From: Shinella zoogloeoides
Lineage (GTDB): Bacteria > Pseudomonadota > Alphaproteobacteria > Rhizobiales > Rhizobiaceae
Direction: 5' to 3'
DNA length: 64,000 nt
NCBI RefSeq assembly: GCF_033705735.1
Contig: NZ_CP131131.1
Span: 744,001-808,000 of the forward strand
In this document: piece by piece, positions 26,148 through 34,940 of the stretch
Position numbering within the stretch: position 1 is the stretch's first letter
How the letters are laid out: each line of letters opens with the position of its first letter
The notes under the pieces: model-generated
What the model saw: the letters and a program-made list of their open reading frames with translations, nothing else
Database searches by the model: none
What the model was told of the DNA's origin: nothing
Program-made: the position numbers and the translations under genes

Positions 26148-27746
26148 TCAGCGCCGCGTCATGGTTGCGGCGATCTTTTCCGCCGCCATGATGATCGGCG
26201 CGTTGATATTGGCCGAGGGCACGCGCGGAAGAATGGAGCCGTCGACGATGCGCAGCTTCTCGAGCCCATGCACGCGGCCGGCCGAATCGGTGACGGCCAG
26301 ATCGTCCGTACCCATCCGGCAGGTGCTCGTCGGGTGGTGCTCGGTATTGGCGACGGTGCGCAGCCACGCTTCGATCTCGGCATCCGTGGCCTTGATGTCG
26401 GGTGTGTCGACCGGCTGGCCGCGATAGCGGCCCCAGGCCGGCTGGTGGGCCATTTCCAATGTCTTGCGAATGCCGTCCACCATTTCCAATGTGTCGCGCC
26501 GGTCGGTGAGATAGTTGAAGCGGATGGAGGGTTTTACCGTGGGATCGGCGGATTTGAGCGCGATGCGGCCGCGGCTGTAGGGGCGCATCTGGCTGACGAA
26601 ATACTGGAAGCCGTCGGAGATCGTCACCTTGCCGGACTGGAAGTCGGCGAGGAACGGCAGGAATTCATGCTGCATGTTGAAATAGGGAAGGGCCTCGTCG
26701 CTCTTGAAGAAGGCGCCGACCTCGAAGAAGTTCGTCGCGCCGAGGCCGCTCTTGAAGAGCAGCCATTCGATGCCGAGTTTCAGGCGTCCGACCATGCTCA
26801 GTTGCCGGCGGATGGAGACACCGCCCGGTGCGGTGAAGCGCAGCGGGGCGACGACGTGGTCCTGCAAATCCGCGCCGACGCCCGGCAGGTTGGCAGCGCT
26901 GGCGATGCCGTGCTCCGCCAGCGCCGCACGGTCGCCGATGCCCGAGAGCATCAGCAGATGCGGCGAGCCGACCGTGCCGGCCGAAAGGATGGTCTCGCGC
27001 GCAGCGCGGATCGTCCTGCGTTCGCCCTGTCGGACGATTGCCACCCCGGTTGCCGTCCGGCCGTCGAGGAGAATTTTTTCGACAAGGCAGCCGGTCATGA
27101 CGGTGAGGTTGGGACGGTTTCCGGCAGGCTTCAGATAGGCGAGGCTGGTGCTGCAGCGCACCCCGTCGCGGATCGTCGCCTGTGTGATATGGACACCGTC
27201 CTGCGCGCCGCTGTTGTAGTCCCCCGCATCCCGCAGGCCGAATTCCTGGCCGGCCTTCAGGAAGGTCCGGTAGAGCGGATGGTCGGCCTTGCTGCGCACG
27301 ACACTGATGGGACCGGAGCCGCCACGCATCGGGTCGCGTCCCCCCTCGAAACTTTCCAACTTCCTGAAGAAGGGCAGGCAATCCTCGAAATCCCAGCCTT
27401 CGACGCCGAGATCGCGCCAGCCGTCGTAATCCTGCTTCGCCCCGCGCACGAAAACCATGCCGTTGATCGAGGAGCTGCCGCCGAGGCCGCGGCCGCGTGC
27501 CTGGCCGATGCTGCGACCGTGCAGTTCCGTCTCGGGTTCGCTCTCGAATTTCCAGTTGTAACGGTCACTTTCGATCGGAAAGGTGAGCGCGGCCGGCATC
27601 TGGATGAAGATGCTGCGATCGCTCGGGCCGGCCTCGATGAGGCAGACCGAGACGGCAGGATCCGCGCTCAGCCGGTTCGCCAGCACGCAGCCGGCGGAGC
27701 CGGCGCCGACGATGACATAGTCGAATTCCTGGATTGTGCTGCGCAT
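26148..27746 (-). CDS. GMC-family flavin-dependent oxidoreductase (choline/alcohol dehydrogenase-like)
   Basis: 532 residues. FAD-binding VIVGAGSAGCVLANRLS lies near the N-terminus, and GMC signature 1 (GLGGSSSINGMVFVRGA) and signature 2 (ETILSAGTVGSPHLLMLSG) follow. The C-terminal active-site region has HPTSTCRMG and INAPIIMAAEKIA. GMC enzymes oxidise choline, alcohols, polyethylene glycols or sugars. The ATG at 27746 is preferred because the conserved FAD motif starts there; a frame opening further upstream runs through the promoter. It is divergent from the MalE-type importer and shares an operator-like element with GntR, suggesting oxidation of the same imported compound or a breakdown product. 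Confidence 0.9.
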   Translation of the reverse strand: MRSTIQEFDYVIVGAGSAGCVLANRLSADPAVSVCLIEAGPSDRSIFIQMPAALTFPIESDRYNWKFESEPETELHGRSIGQARGRGLGGSSSINGMVFVRGAKQDYDGWRDLGVEGWDFEDCLPFFRKLESFEGGRDPMRGGSGPISVVRSKADHPLYRTFLKAGQEFGLRDAGDYNSGAQDGVHITQATIRDGVRCSTSLAYLKPAGNRPNLTVMTGCLVEKILLDGRTATGVAIVRQGERRTIRAARETILSAGTVGSPHLLMLSGIGDRAALAEHGIASAANLPGVGADLQDHVVAPLRFTAPGGVSIRRQLSMVGRLKLGIEWLLFKSGLGATNFFEVGAFFKSDEALPYFNMQHEFLPFLADFQSGKVTISDGFQYFVSQMRPYSRGRIALKSADPTVKPSIRFNYLTDRRDTLEMVDGIRKTLEMAHQPAWGRYRGQPVDTPDIKATDAEIEAWLRTVANTEHHPTSTCRMGTDDLAVTDSAGRVHGLEKLRIVDGSILPRVPSANINAPIIMAAEKIAATMTRR

Positions 27747-27865
27747 GTCTGTCTCCGATGCAACCGGTCCGCGGCCCTGTGCATCCTCGCCTGTTCGGCC
27801 TGCCTCGTGAGAGGTTTTGCGAGGGGGATGGACAGTGGTTCGTCTCTGTGTTAGCAAACTGTCTA

Positions 27866-27887
27866 ACATGTAGTAACAAGTTGTCAA
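27866..27887 (-). promoter_or_regulatory. Shared promoter/operator element in front of the GMC gene (copy 2)
   Basis: Minus strand: TTGACA (27887-27882), 16 bases (ACTTGTTACTACATGT), then TAGACA. The inverted repeat ACTTGT-N4-ACATGT occupies 27866-27881 on the + strand and matches 26095-26110. A further half-site, CTACATGTCG, lies at 27901-27910 just before the SBP gene on the other strand. An additional TGTTAG/CTAACA inverted pair (27848-27868) overlaps it. Confidence 0.6.
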
Positions 27888-27932
27888 GCGGTCAACTTAT
27901 CTACATGTCGTCAAAACAACGGGAGCGAGACT

Positions 27933-29264
27933 ATGAAACGAAGGGGATTCATCACGTTGGCCGCGGCGCTCGCCGCCTCCGCACTGTCCTCCAGCGCCTT
28001 CGCCATCGACTGGAAGCAGCAGTCCGGCCAGCAGATCACGGTACTGCTCAGCGAGCATCCGTGGACGGCCGAACTGCGCAAGCATATCGGGGAGTTCGAG
28101 GCCGAGACTGGCATCAAGGTGAAGATCGACGCTTTTGCCGAAGACCTTTATTCCGACCGTATGAACCTTGCGGTGCGTTCGGCCGATTCCGTCGCCGACG
28201 TCTACATGATCCAGATGGACTCGGCGCTCTACACCCAATGGGAAGCAGGGGTCGTCGAACCGTTGACGCCCTATCTTGACGATCCCGCCAAGACTGAGGC
28301 GGATTACGATCTCGCCGACTATCCGGAAGGCTTCCGCGCGGGCGCGTCCTTCCCGGTCGGCAAGCCGGACCCGCAGCTCTATGCGATCCCGATCTCCTTC
28401 GAGGCCTATACGCTCTTCTATAACAAGGACCTGGTCGAAAAGTATCTCGGCGGCAAGGTGCCGGCCACGATGGACGAGCTGATCGCCGCGGCAAACGAGA
28501 TCAGCGCCAAGGGTGAGGGCAAGATCTTCGGCGCATCCATGCGCGGCAAGCGTTCGGCCGAGCTTGTCGACACGATGACGGGCATCGTGCTCGACGCCTG
28601 GGGCAGCCAGCTGGCCGATCTTCCCTACAACATCTGGTTCGACGGCGACTGGTCGAAGCCGCGCTTCGACGATCCGCGCATCGCCAAGGGCCTCTCCTAT
28701 TATGCCGGGCTGCTGAAGGCCGGTCCCCCGAGCGCGCTTTCCTATGGCTGGGAAGATGCGAGCCGATTCTTCTCCCAGGGCAATGCCGCCTTCTTCGTCG
28801 ACGCCTCGGTCTTCGGTCCGGGCTTCGAGGACGCCACGACCTCGGCGATCGCGGGCAAGGTCGGCTATGCGCCGCTGCCGGCCTCCACGGGCGATATCGG
28901 CTATAGCGGCCACTGGTCCTGGGGCATTTCGATCGCGAAGAACTCGCCGAAGAAGGATGCCGCCTGGCTCTTCGTTCAATGGGCGACGAACAGGAAGATG
29001 ACGGCGGCGCTCGGCGTTGCAACGGGCGGTGCGCCGCGCGACTCGTCCTGGGCCGATGCCGACTACGTCAAGGCGCTCGACGCCGGCTATGTCGCGGCCG
29101 TCAAGGAGCAGATGCAGCATACCCGGCCCACCTCGGTCTTCCGCCAGGGCTGGAACGATGTCGTCCTGCTGATCGTCGATGCGATCCACCAGATCTACCA
29201 GGGCACGGCCCCGGAAGATGCCGTGGCGGAACTTCAGACGAACGTTCAGGACACGCTCGAATAG
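27933..29264 (+). CDS. Sugar ABC transporter substrate-binding protein (MalE/UgpB class)
   Basis: 443 residues. A signal peptide covers residues 1-24 (MKRRGF start, cleavage after AFA). The mature protein is a family-1 solute-binding protein of CUT1 type, with ITVLLSEHPWTAELRKHIGEFEAETGIKV read as its N-lobe and the aromatic GWEDASRFFSQGNAAFFVD later. The ATG at 27933 has GGGAGCGAG upstream. It starts an operon with two permeases and an ATPase and is divergent from the GMC gene. The ligand is probably a sugar, aminosugar or Amadori-like compound, judging by the linked ROK and SIS genes. Confidence 0.9.
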   Translation: MKRRGFITLAAALAASALSSSAFAIDWKQQSGQQITVLLSEHPWTAELRKHIGEFEAETGIKVKIDAFAEDLYSDRMNLAVRSADSVADVYMIQMDSALYTQWEAGVVEPLTPYLDDPAKTEADYDLADYPEGFRAGASFPVGKPDPQLYAIPISFEAYTLFYNKDLVEKYLGGKVPATMDELIAAANEISAKGEGKIFGASMRGKRSAELVDTMTGIVLDAWGSQLADLPYNIWFDGDWSKPRFDDPRIAKGLSYYAGLLKAGPPSALSYGWEDASRFFSQGNAAFFVDASVFGPGFEDATTSAIAGKVGYAPLPASTGDIGYSGHWSWGISIAKNSPKKDAAWLFVQWATNRKMTAALGVATGGAPRDSSWADADYVKALDAGYVAAVKEQMQHTRPTSVFRQGWNDVVLLIVDAIHQIYQGTAPEDAVAELQTNVQDTLE

Positions 29265-29274
29265 ACCGGACCCG

Positions 29275-29296
29275 TGGGGCCGGCGAACCGGCCCCA
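29275..29296 (+). repeat. Hairpin downstream of the substrate-binding-protein gene
   Basis: TGGGGCCGG (29275-29283) pairs perfectly with CCGGCCCCA (29288-29296) around a CGAA tetraloop, 11 bp after the binding-protein stop. No T-run follows. It is a stable stem suited to protecting the upstream mRNA segment. Confidence 0.55.
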
Positions 29297-29324
29297 TGCT
29301 TTTCAAAGCAGGATCGTATCGACC

Positions 29325-30188
29325 ATGCGCCGAGACAAACATATCCGTTGGCTGATCGCGCCGGCCCTCGCGCTGCTGGCCGCGGGAACGCTCTACCCCG
29401 TCATCTATGCCGGCTACCTCTCGCTCCTTCAGTGGAACTGGGGGGCGGAGGCGAAGTTCGTCGGAATTCGCAACTTCGTGCGGATCCTGTCGGGGACCGG
29501 CTTTCCGAAGGCGTTGTTCAACACCTTCTATTTCGCGGTCTTCGCCGTCGTCATCGAGACATGTCTCGGCCTCGGCCTGGCGCTTGCGATCAATCGCATC
29601 CGCATCGGCGCGGGCCTGATCCGCACGCTGATGATCCTTCCGCTGATGGTGTCCGGCATCGCGGTGTCGCTGATCTGGAAGGTCATGCTCGACCCGACGC
29701 TCGGCATCGTCAACTATCTCCTGTCGCTTGTCGGCATATCCGGCCCTGCCTGGCTCGGAACCGTGCCGACCGCCATGCCGTCCATCATCATGATCGATAC
29801 CTGGTGGCAGACGGCCTTCACCTTCATCATCCTCTCATCCGCGCTGAAGAGCCTGCCGGCCGAGCCTTTCGAGGCGGCGAGGCTGGAAGGCGCGACGCCT
29901 TTCCAGACCTTCCGCTACGTCACGCTGCCGATGCTGAAGCCGGTGTTGATCACCGTCATCATCTTCCGCACCATCGATACGCTGAAAGTCTTCGACATCA
30001 TTTTCGGCACCACCGGGGGCGGGCCGCTGAGGGCCACGGAAAGCGTGCAGACCCTCGCCTACCAGACGGCTTTCAAGTCCTACAAGTTCGGCGAGTCCGC
30101 GGCCATCGCCGTCGTCTTCTCGCTCATCATCCTGACGCTTTGCATCATCTACCTGGTGATCGACACCGACGATGGAGAAAAGGCATGA
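29325..30188 (+). CDS. Sugar ABC transporter permease (MalF/UgpA class)
   Basis: 287 residues with about six transmembrane helices and an EAA loop at PFEAARLEGATPFQTFRYVTLP (read as its core EAARLEGA). The ATG at 29325 is chosen because the conserved, Arg-rich cytoplasmic start (MRRDKHIRW) begins there. An upstream in-frame ATG would run through the intercistronic hairpin. The stop overlaps the next permease start (ATGA). Confidence 0.9.
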   Translation: MRRDKHIRWLIAPALALLAAGTLYPVIYAGYLSLLQWNWGAEAKFVGIRNFVRILSGTGFPKALFNTFYFAVFAVVIETCLGLGLALAINRIRIGAGLIRTLMILPLMVSGIAVSLIWKVMLDPTLGIVNYLLSLVGISGPAWLGTVPTAMPSIIMIDTWWQTAFTFIILSSALKSLPAEPFEAARLEGATPFQTFRYVTLPMLKPVLITVIIFRTIDTLKVFDIIFGTTGGGPLRATESVQTLAYQTAFKSYKFGESAAIAVVFSLIILTLCIIYLVIDTDDGEKA

Positions 30189-31012
30189 CCGCCTCCGCTT
30201 CCGCCCGCCGCGCGTTCTGGCCCTATGCGGTCGCCGTCCTCGCCGTCGTCGTCTCGCTGTTCCCGATCTTCTGGATCCTGACCATCGCGCTGAAGACCCA
30301 GGTCGACGCCTTCGCCATGCCGCCGGTCTGGTTCTTCTCGCCGGTCTGGGAGAATTTCGGCAAGGCCTGGTCCTCGACGGGCTTTTCCGGCGCCTTCTTC
30401 AACAGCCTCATCGTCTGCGCCATCGGCAATGTGCTGGCGCTCGCCGCGGGCATTCCCGCCGCCTATTACCTCAACCGGAAACATGTGCCGGGGCGGCGCA
30501 CGATCCTGATCTGGCTGCTGGTCTCCTACATGCTGCCGGAGTTCCTGTTCATCGTGCCGATGTATGTGCTCTTCCAGTCCATCGGGCTCTACGACACGGT
30601 GATCGGCCTTGCGCTGATCTACCAGGTCTTCACGCTGCCCTTCACGATCTGGCTGCTGCGCGCCTTCTTCGCCGATATCCCCGAGGCCCTTGCCGAGGCG
30701 GCCCGGCTGGAAGGGGCGAGCACCTTCCGCATCGTCTGGACGATCTATGTGCCGATCGCCGCCCCCGGCATTGCCGCAACCGTCATCCTCAATTCCATCA
30801 AGATGTGGAACGAGCTGACCATCGCTCTCGCATTGACCTTCGAGAAGGCGCAAACCGTGACGCTCGCCGTCGCCGGCTTCCGCGGCTACGCCTCCATCGA
30901 TTGGGGCGCGATGTCGGCCGCCTCCATCATCATCATCCTGCCCATGGCCCTGTTCGCCATTCTGGCGCAACGGCGCATCGTGCAGGGCCTCAGCCTCGGC
31001 GCGGTCAAGTAA
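30185..31012 (+). CDS. Sugar ABC transporter permease (MalG/UgpE class)
   Basis: 275 residues, six transmembrane helices, EAA loop around EALAEAARLEGASTFRIVW, and the MalG-type N-terminal ALKTQVDAF segment. The start overlaps the MalF-like stop by ATGA. It is the second channel subunit of the CUT1 importer and is followed 30 bp later by its ATPase. Confidence 0.92.
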   Translation: MTASASARRAFWPYAVAVLAVVVSLFPIFWILTIALKTQVDAFAMPPVWFFSPVWENFGKAWSSTGFSGAFFNSLIVCAIGNVLALAAGIPAAYYLNRKHVPGRRTILIWLLVSYMLPEFLFIVPMYVLFQSIGLYDTVIGLALIYQVFTLPFTIWLLRAFFADIPEALAEAARLEGASTFRIVWTIYVPIAAPGIAATVILNSIKMWNELTIALALTFEKAQTVTLAVAGFRGYASIDWGAMSAASIIIILPMALFAILAQRRIVQGLSLGAVK

Positions 31013-31042
31013 GCCGCATCGGATCAATCAAGGAAAAAAGCC

Positions 31043-32113
31043 ATGTCCGCCGTTTCCCTTCAGGGCGTCGATATCTCCTACGGTTCCGTCGATGTCGTCC
31101 GCAATCTCGATCTGGATATCAAGGCCGGCGAGTTCGTCGTCTTCGTCGGCCCGTCGGGCTGCGGCAAGTCGACGACGCTGCGTCTGATCGCCGGGCTCGA
31201 GGAGGGCCGCGCGGGCCATGTCTCCATCGGCGGCCGTGTCGTGAACGATGTCGATCCGGCCAGGCGCGATGTCGCCATGGTGTTCCAGAACTATGCGCTC
31301 TTCCCACATATGTCGGTGGCCGACAACATCTCCTTCGGCATGCGGCTGCGCGGCGAGGCGAAGGGGAAGATCGCCGCGAGCGTTGCGGACGTCGCGCGCA
31401 TGGTCGGCCTGCAGGACCACCTTCACAAGCGGCCGGGCGCGCTCTCCGGCGGCCAGCGGCAGCGCGTGGCGCTTGCCCGCGCCATCGTGCGCAAGCCTGC
31501 CGTCTTCCTGTTCGACGAGCCGCTCTCCAATCTCGACGCCGAATTCCGTGCCGCCATGCGCTATGAGCTGAGCAAGCTCCACCGCGAGCTTGGTTCGACC
31601 ATGATCTACGTCACCCACGACCAGGTCGAGGCGATGACGATGGGCGACCGGATCGCCGTGCTGGCACCCCTGAAGCAGGCCGGCCGCTCCAATCTCATGC
31701 AGTTCGGCACGCCGGAAGAAGTTTATCACCGTCCCGCCAATCTCTTCGTCGCCAAATTCATCGGCTCGCCGCCGATGAATTTCTTCGAGGCTCGGGCAGA
31801 AGGCGGCAGCATCCGCATCGGCGCCCTGAATCTGCCGGGCGCGGGCCATCTTCCGACCGCGCTCACCGTCGGCATCCGGCCCGAGCATGTCCGCCTCGGG
31901 GCAGGCGACGGGCCGTCGATCGCCGGCACCATCGAGGGCGTGGAGAACCTCGGCCATGAAAAGCTCTGGTTCATCGCCACCGCCGAAGGGCGTATCGTTG
32001 CCCGCACGTCGGATAGCGCAGGCCATGGCGTCGGGGAGAATGTCGCCGTGCATCTCGTGGCGGACAGGTTGCACGTCTTCGACCGCACGACCGGGGACAG
32101 AGTGGAGGTTTAG
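31043..32113 (+). CDS. Sugar ABC transporter ATP-binding protein (MalK/UgpC class)
   Basis: 356 residues: Walker A GPSGCGKST, Q-loop VFQNYALF, signature LSGGQRQR, Walker B FLFDEPLSNLD and H-loop YVTHDQVE. A C-terminal regulatory (TOBE/MalK-type) domain lies after about residue 240 (GIRPEHVRLG). The normal length for the class. It ends the importer cassette; a 298-bp gap with no clear terminator separates it from the glucose dehydrogenase gene. Confidence 0.93.
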   Translation: MSAVSLQGVDISYGSVDVVRNLDLDIKAGEFVVFVGPSGCGKSTTLRLIAGLEEGRAGHVSIGGRVVNDVDPARRDVAMVFQNYALFPHMSVADNISFGMRLRGEAKGKIAASVADVARMVGLQDHLHKRPGALSGGQRQRVALARAIVRKPAVFLFDEPLSNLDAEFRAAMRYELSKLHRELGSTMIYVTHDQVEAMTMGDRIAVLAPLKQAGRSNLMQFGTPEEVYHRPANLFVAKFIGSPPMNFFEARAEGGSIRIGALNLPGAGHLPTALTVGIRPEHVRLGAGDGPSIAGTIEGVENLGHEKLWFIATAEGRIVARTSDSAGHGVGENVAVHLVADRLHVFDRTTGDRVEV

Positions 32114-32411
32114 GACGAGCGGCGCGCCGTCCGCGGTGGTCAATCGTATGCCGGCGGGGACCGCGGCAAACCTTGCCAACTTGCACTGGCGGGAAATATA
32201 CCTGCAAAGGCAGAATGTCTCTGTGGCCGTTGTGCAGGGAGGGTGCGGTGGTCCATTTCAACCGATGGGGAGGCATGCCTGCCGTTCAGGCCGGCCATCG
32301 GCCCCGTTTCGAGCGAATGAAGGCGGTTGCCCTGCGTTTTCATCCGGTAGCCCATGACATGGTTTCGCAGCCCGACTGTCCTTTCGATTGAGACCAGAGG
32401 AGTTGGAAATC

Positions 32412-34841
32412 ATGATGCAATCCCGAGGCGCACTTGGGCCGGCTGCCAGAATATGGCTGTTCGTGCTCGGCGCCGTTCTCATTCTTTGCGGCCTGTTTTT
32501 CGCCATCGGCGGCGCGAAGCTCGCCATGCTCGGCGGTAGCTGGTACTTCCTGATAGCCGGCATCGCCATCGTTCTCTCCGGGCTGCTGGTCGTTTTGCGA
32601 AAGCCTGCGGGCGCGCTGCTTTTCGGCCTTGTCACCCTGCTCACGGCCGTCTGGGCGGTGTGGGAGGTCGGTCTCGAATTCTGGCCGCTGAATTCGCGGT
32701 TACTTGCCTTCGGCGTCGGCGCGACGGTCGTGGCGCTCTCCTACCCGTTGCTGGGCCGCGCTTCCGGGCGTTCCCCGGCCACCGTGCCTTCCTTCGTCGT
32801 CGCCATCCTGCTCGCCTGCGCGTCCGCCGCAGGTTTTGCAGGCATGTTCGTGTCGCATCCGAGCGTCGCGTTCTCCGGCACGCCCGACGCGCTCGTCAAG
32901 GTCGACCCGGCCAATGAGCAGAAGAACTGGGAGGCCTACGGCAACACATCCGGCGGCAGCCGCTTCGTCGCCCTCGACCAGATCACGCGCGACAATATCG
33001 GCAAGCTCCAGGTCGCCTGGACCTATCGCACCGGCGACACGCCGATCAGCCCCGGCGGCAACGGCGCGGAAGACCAGCAGACGCCGCTGCAGGTGGGCGA
33101 TCGCGTTTTCCTGTGCACGCCGCATAACAACGTCATCGCCATCGATGCCGATACCGGCAAGGAAATCTGGAAGAACGAGATCAATGCCCAGTCCTCCGTC
33201 TGGATGCGTTGCCGCGGCCTTGCCTATTTCGATGCCACAAGGCCGCTCGTCCAGCCGACGGCGGCAGGCTCCACGCCGGTGACGCCGGTCAGCGTCCCCG
33301 AAGGCGCGCTGTGCCAGCGCCGCATCCTGATGAACACGATCACGGCCGAGCTGATCGCGCTCGACGCCGACACCGGCGCATTCTGCCCGGACTTCGGCAA
33401 CAATGGCCGCGTCGATCTGAAGGTCGGGCTCGGCGAGGCTGCCGATCCGAGCTACGTTCTCACCTCCGCGCCGACGCTGGCCGGAACGACGGTCGTAGTC
33501 GGTGGCCGTATCGCCGACAACGTTCAGGTCGACATGCCCGGCGGCGTCATGCGCGGCTTCGATGTCGTGACTGGCGAGCTGCGCTGGGCGTTCGACCCGG
33601 GCAATCCCGAGATCACCACGCTGCCACCCGCGGGCCAGACCTATACGCGCTCGACGCCGAATGTCTGGGCCTCGATGTCCTACGATCCGGCATCGAACAC
33701 CGTCTTCATGCCGGTCGGCAGCCCCTCGGTCGATCTCTACGGCGCGACACGCACGGCGCTGGACCACAAATACGGTGCTGCCATGCTGGCGCTCGACGCC
33801 ACGACCGGGCGCGAGAAGTGGGTCTACCAGACGGTCCATAACGACCTCTGGGACTTCGACGTGCCGATGCAGCCCTCCTTCATCGACTTCCCGAAGGCGG
33901 ACGGCACGACGGTCCCGGCGCTGGTGTTCGGCACCAAGGCCGGGCAGATCTACGTGCTCGACCGCGCCACCGGCATGCCGTTGACCCAGGTGGATGACGT
34001 TCCGGTGAAGGCCGGTTCGATCCCGAACGAGCCCTATTCTCCCACGCAGAAGCTCTCGGTCGGCATGCCGCAGATCGGCGCGGAGACGCTGACCGAAAGC
34101 GACATGTGGGGTGCGACGCCTTTCGATCAGCTTCTATGCCGCATCGGCTTCAAGGGTATGCGCTATGATGGCGTCTATACCGTGCCCGGCACGGATCTGG
34201 CGCTGAATTTCCCGGGCTCGCTGGGCGGCATGAACTGGGGCGGCATTTCCACCGATCCTGTGACGAACACCATCTTCGTCAACGACATGCGCCTTGGTCT
34301 CTGGATCCAGATGGTCGAGGCCGCACCCACCGAAGCCGTCAGCAGCGGCGGCGAGGCGGTCAATACCGGCATGGGCGTCGTGCCGATGAAGGGCACACCC
34401 TACGCCGTCAACAAGAACCGCTTCCTTTCGGTCCTTGGCATCCCCTGCCAGAAGCCGCCCTTCGGCTCGATGACGGCGATCGACATGAAGACGCAGAAGA
34501 TCAAGTGGCAGGTTCCGGTCGGCACGGTGGAGGATACCGGCCCGCTCGGTATCAAGATGGGCCTGCCCATTCCGGTCGGCATGCCGACGCTGGGCGGTAC
34601 GCTGGCGACGCAGGGCGGCCTGGTCTTCATCGCGGGCACGCAGGATTACTACCTGCGCGCCTTCGACAGCGCCACCGGCAAGGAGGTCTGGAAGGCGCGC
34701 CTGCCCGTCGGCAGCCAGGGTGGTCCGATGAGCTACAAGTCGCCGAAGACCGGCAAGCAATATATCGTCATCTCCGCCGGCGGTGCCCGCCAGTCGCCGG
34801 ATCGCGGCGATTACGTGATCGCTTACGCGCTGCCGGATTGA
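32412..34841 (+). CDS. gcd: Membrane-bound PQQ-dependent glucose/quinate-type dehydrogenase
   Basis: 809 residues, matching the length of Gcd. Five hydrophobic segments fill residues about 15-150 and anchor the protein. From about 165 onward it is a periplasmic eight-bladed quinoprotein propeller with family markers NWEAYGNTSGGSRF, DADTGKEIWKN, PNVWASMSYDPASNTVFMP and the late QGGLVFIAGTQDYYLRAFD read as blade repeats. It oxidises aldoses, and related members oxidise quinate or polyols, passing electrons to ubiquinone. The ATG at 32412 has AGAGGAG upstream; an in-frame TTG at 32388 is less likely. No pqq synthesis genes are in the window, so cofactor must come from elsewhere. Confidence 0.88.
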   Translation: MMQSRGALGPAARIWLFVLGAVLILCGLFFAIGGAKLAMLGGSWYFLIAGIAIVLSGLLVVLRKPAGALLFGLVTLLTAVWAVWEVGLEFWPLNSRLLAFGVGATVVALSYPLLGRASGRSPATVPSFVVAILLACASAAGFAGMFVSHPSVAFSGTPDALVKVDPANEQKNWEAYGNTSGGSRFVALDQITRDNIGKLQVAWTYRTGDTPISPGGNGAEDQQTPLQVGDRVFLCTPHNNVIAIDADTGKEIWKNEINAQSSVWMRCRGLAYFDATRPLVQPTAAGSTPVTPVSVPEGALCQRRILMNTITAELIALDADTGAFCPDFGNNGRVDLKVGLGEAADPSYVLTSAPTLAGTTVVVGGRIADNVQVDMPGGVMRGFDVVTGELRWAFDPGNPEITTLPPAGQTYTRSTPNVWASMSYDPASNTVFMPVGSPSVDLYGATRTALDHKYGAAMLALDATTGREKWVYQTVHNDLWDFDVPMQPSFIDFPKADGTTVPALVFGTKAGQIYVLDRATGMPLTQVDDVPVKAGSIPNEPYSPTQKLSVGMPQIGAETLTESDMWGATPFDQLLCRIGFKGMRYDGVYTVPGTDLALNFPGSLGGMNWGGISTDPVTNTIFVNDMRLGLWIQMVEAAPTEAVSSGGEAVNTGMGVVPMKGTPYAVNKNRFLSVLGIPCQKPPFGSMTAIDMKTQKIKWQVPVGTVEDTGPLGIKMGLPIPVGMPTLGGTLATQGGLVFIAGTQDYYLRAFDSATGKEVWKARLPVGSQGGPMSYKSPKTGKQYIVISAGGARQSPDRGDYVIAYALPD

Positions 34842-34857
34842 TCGGCGTGGAGATCGC

Positions 34858-34881
34858 CCCGGCCTTGAAAAGGGCCGGGGT
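34858..34881. terminator. Hairpin between gcd and the convergent DeoR gene
   Basis: CCCCGGCC (34858-34865) pairs perfectly with GGCCGGGG (34874-34881) around an eight-base loop, 16 bp after the gcd stop. There is no strong T-run on either side, so it may be a weak or Rho-assisted terminator for both converging genes. Confidence 0.5.
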
Positions 34882-34940
34882 ATCGCTTCCTCGCCGTGGG
34901 GATGCAGAAGATTGAGGATCAGCCGCAACCGATCGCGCTC

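Noticed and set aside
24780..27854. A 1,024-codon open frame on the + strand across GMC, GntR and ROK genes.
   Set aside because: It lies antisense to three genes with clear catalytic or DNA-binding motifs, has low-complexity charged composition and no recognisable domain. Long antisense frames are expected in GC-rich DNA with strong third-position bias.
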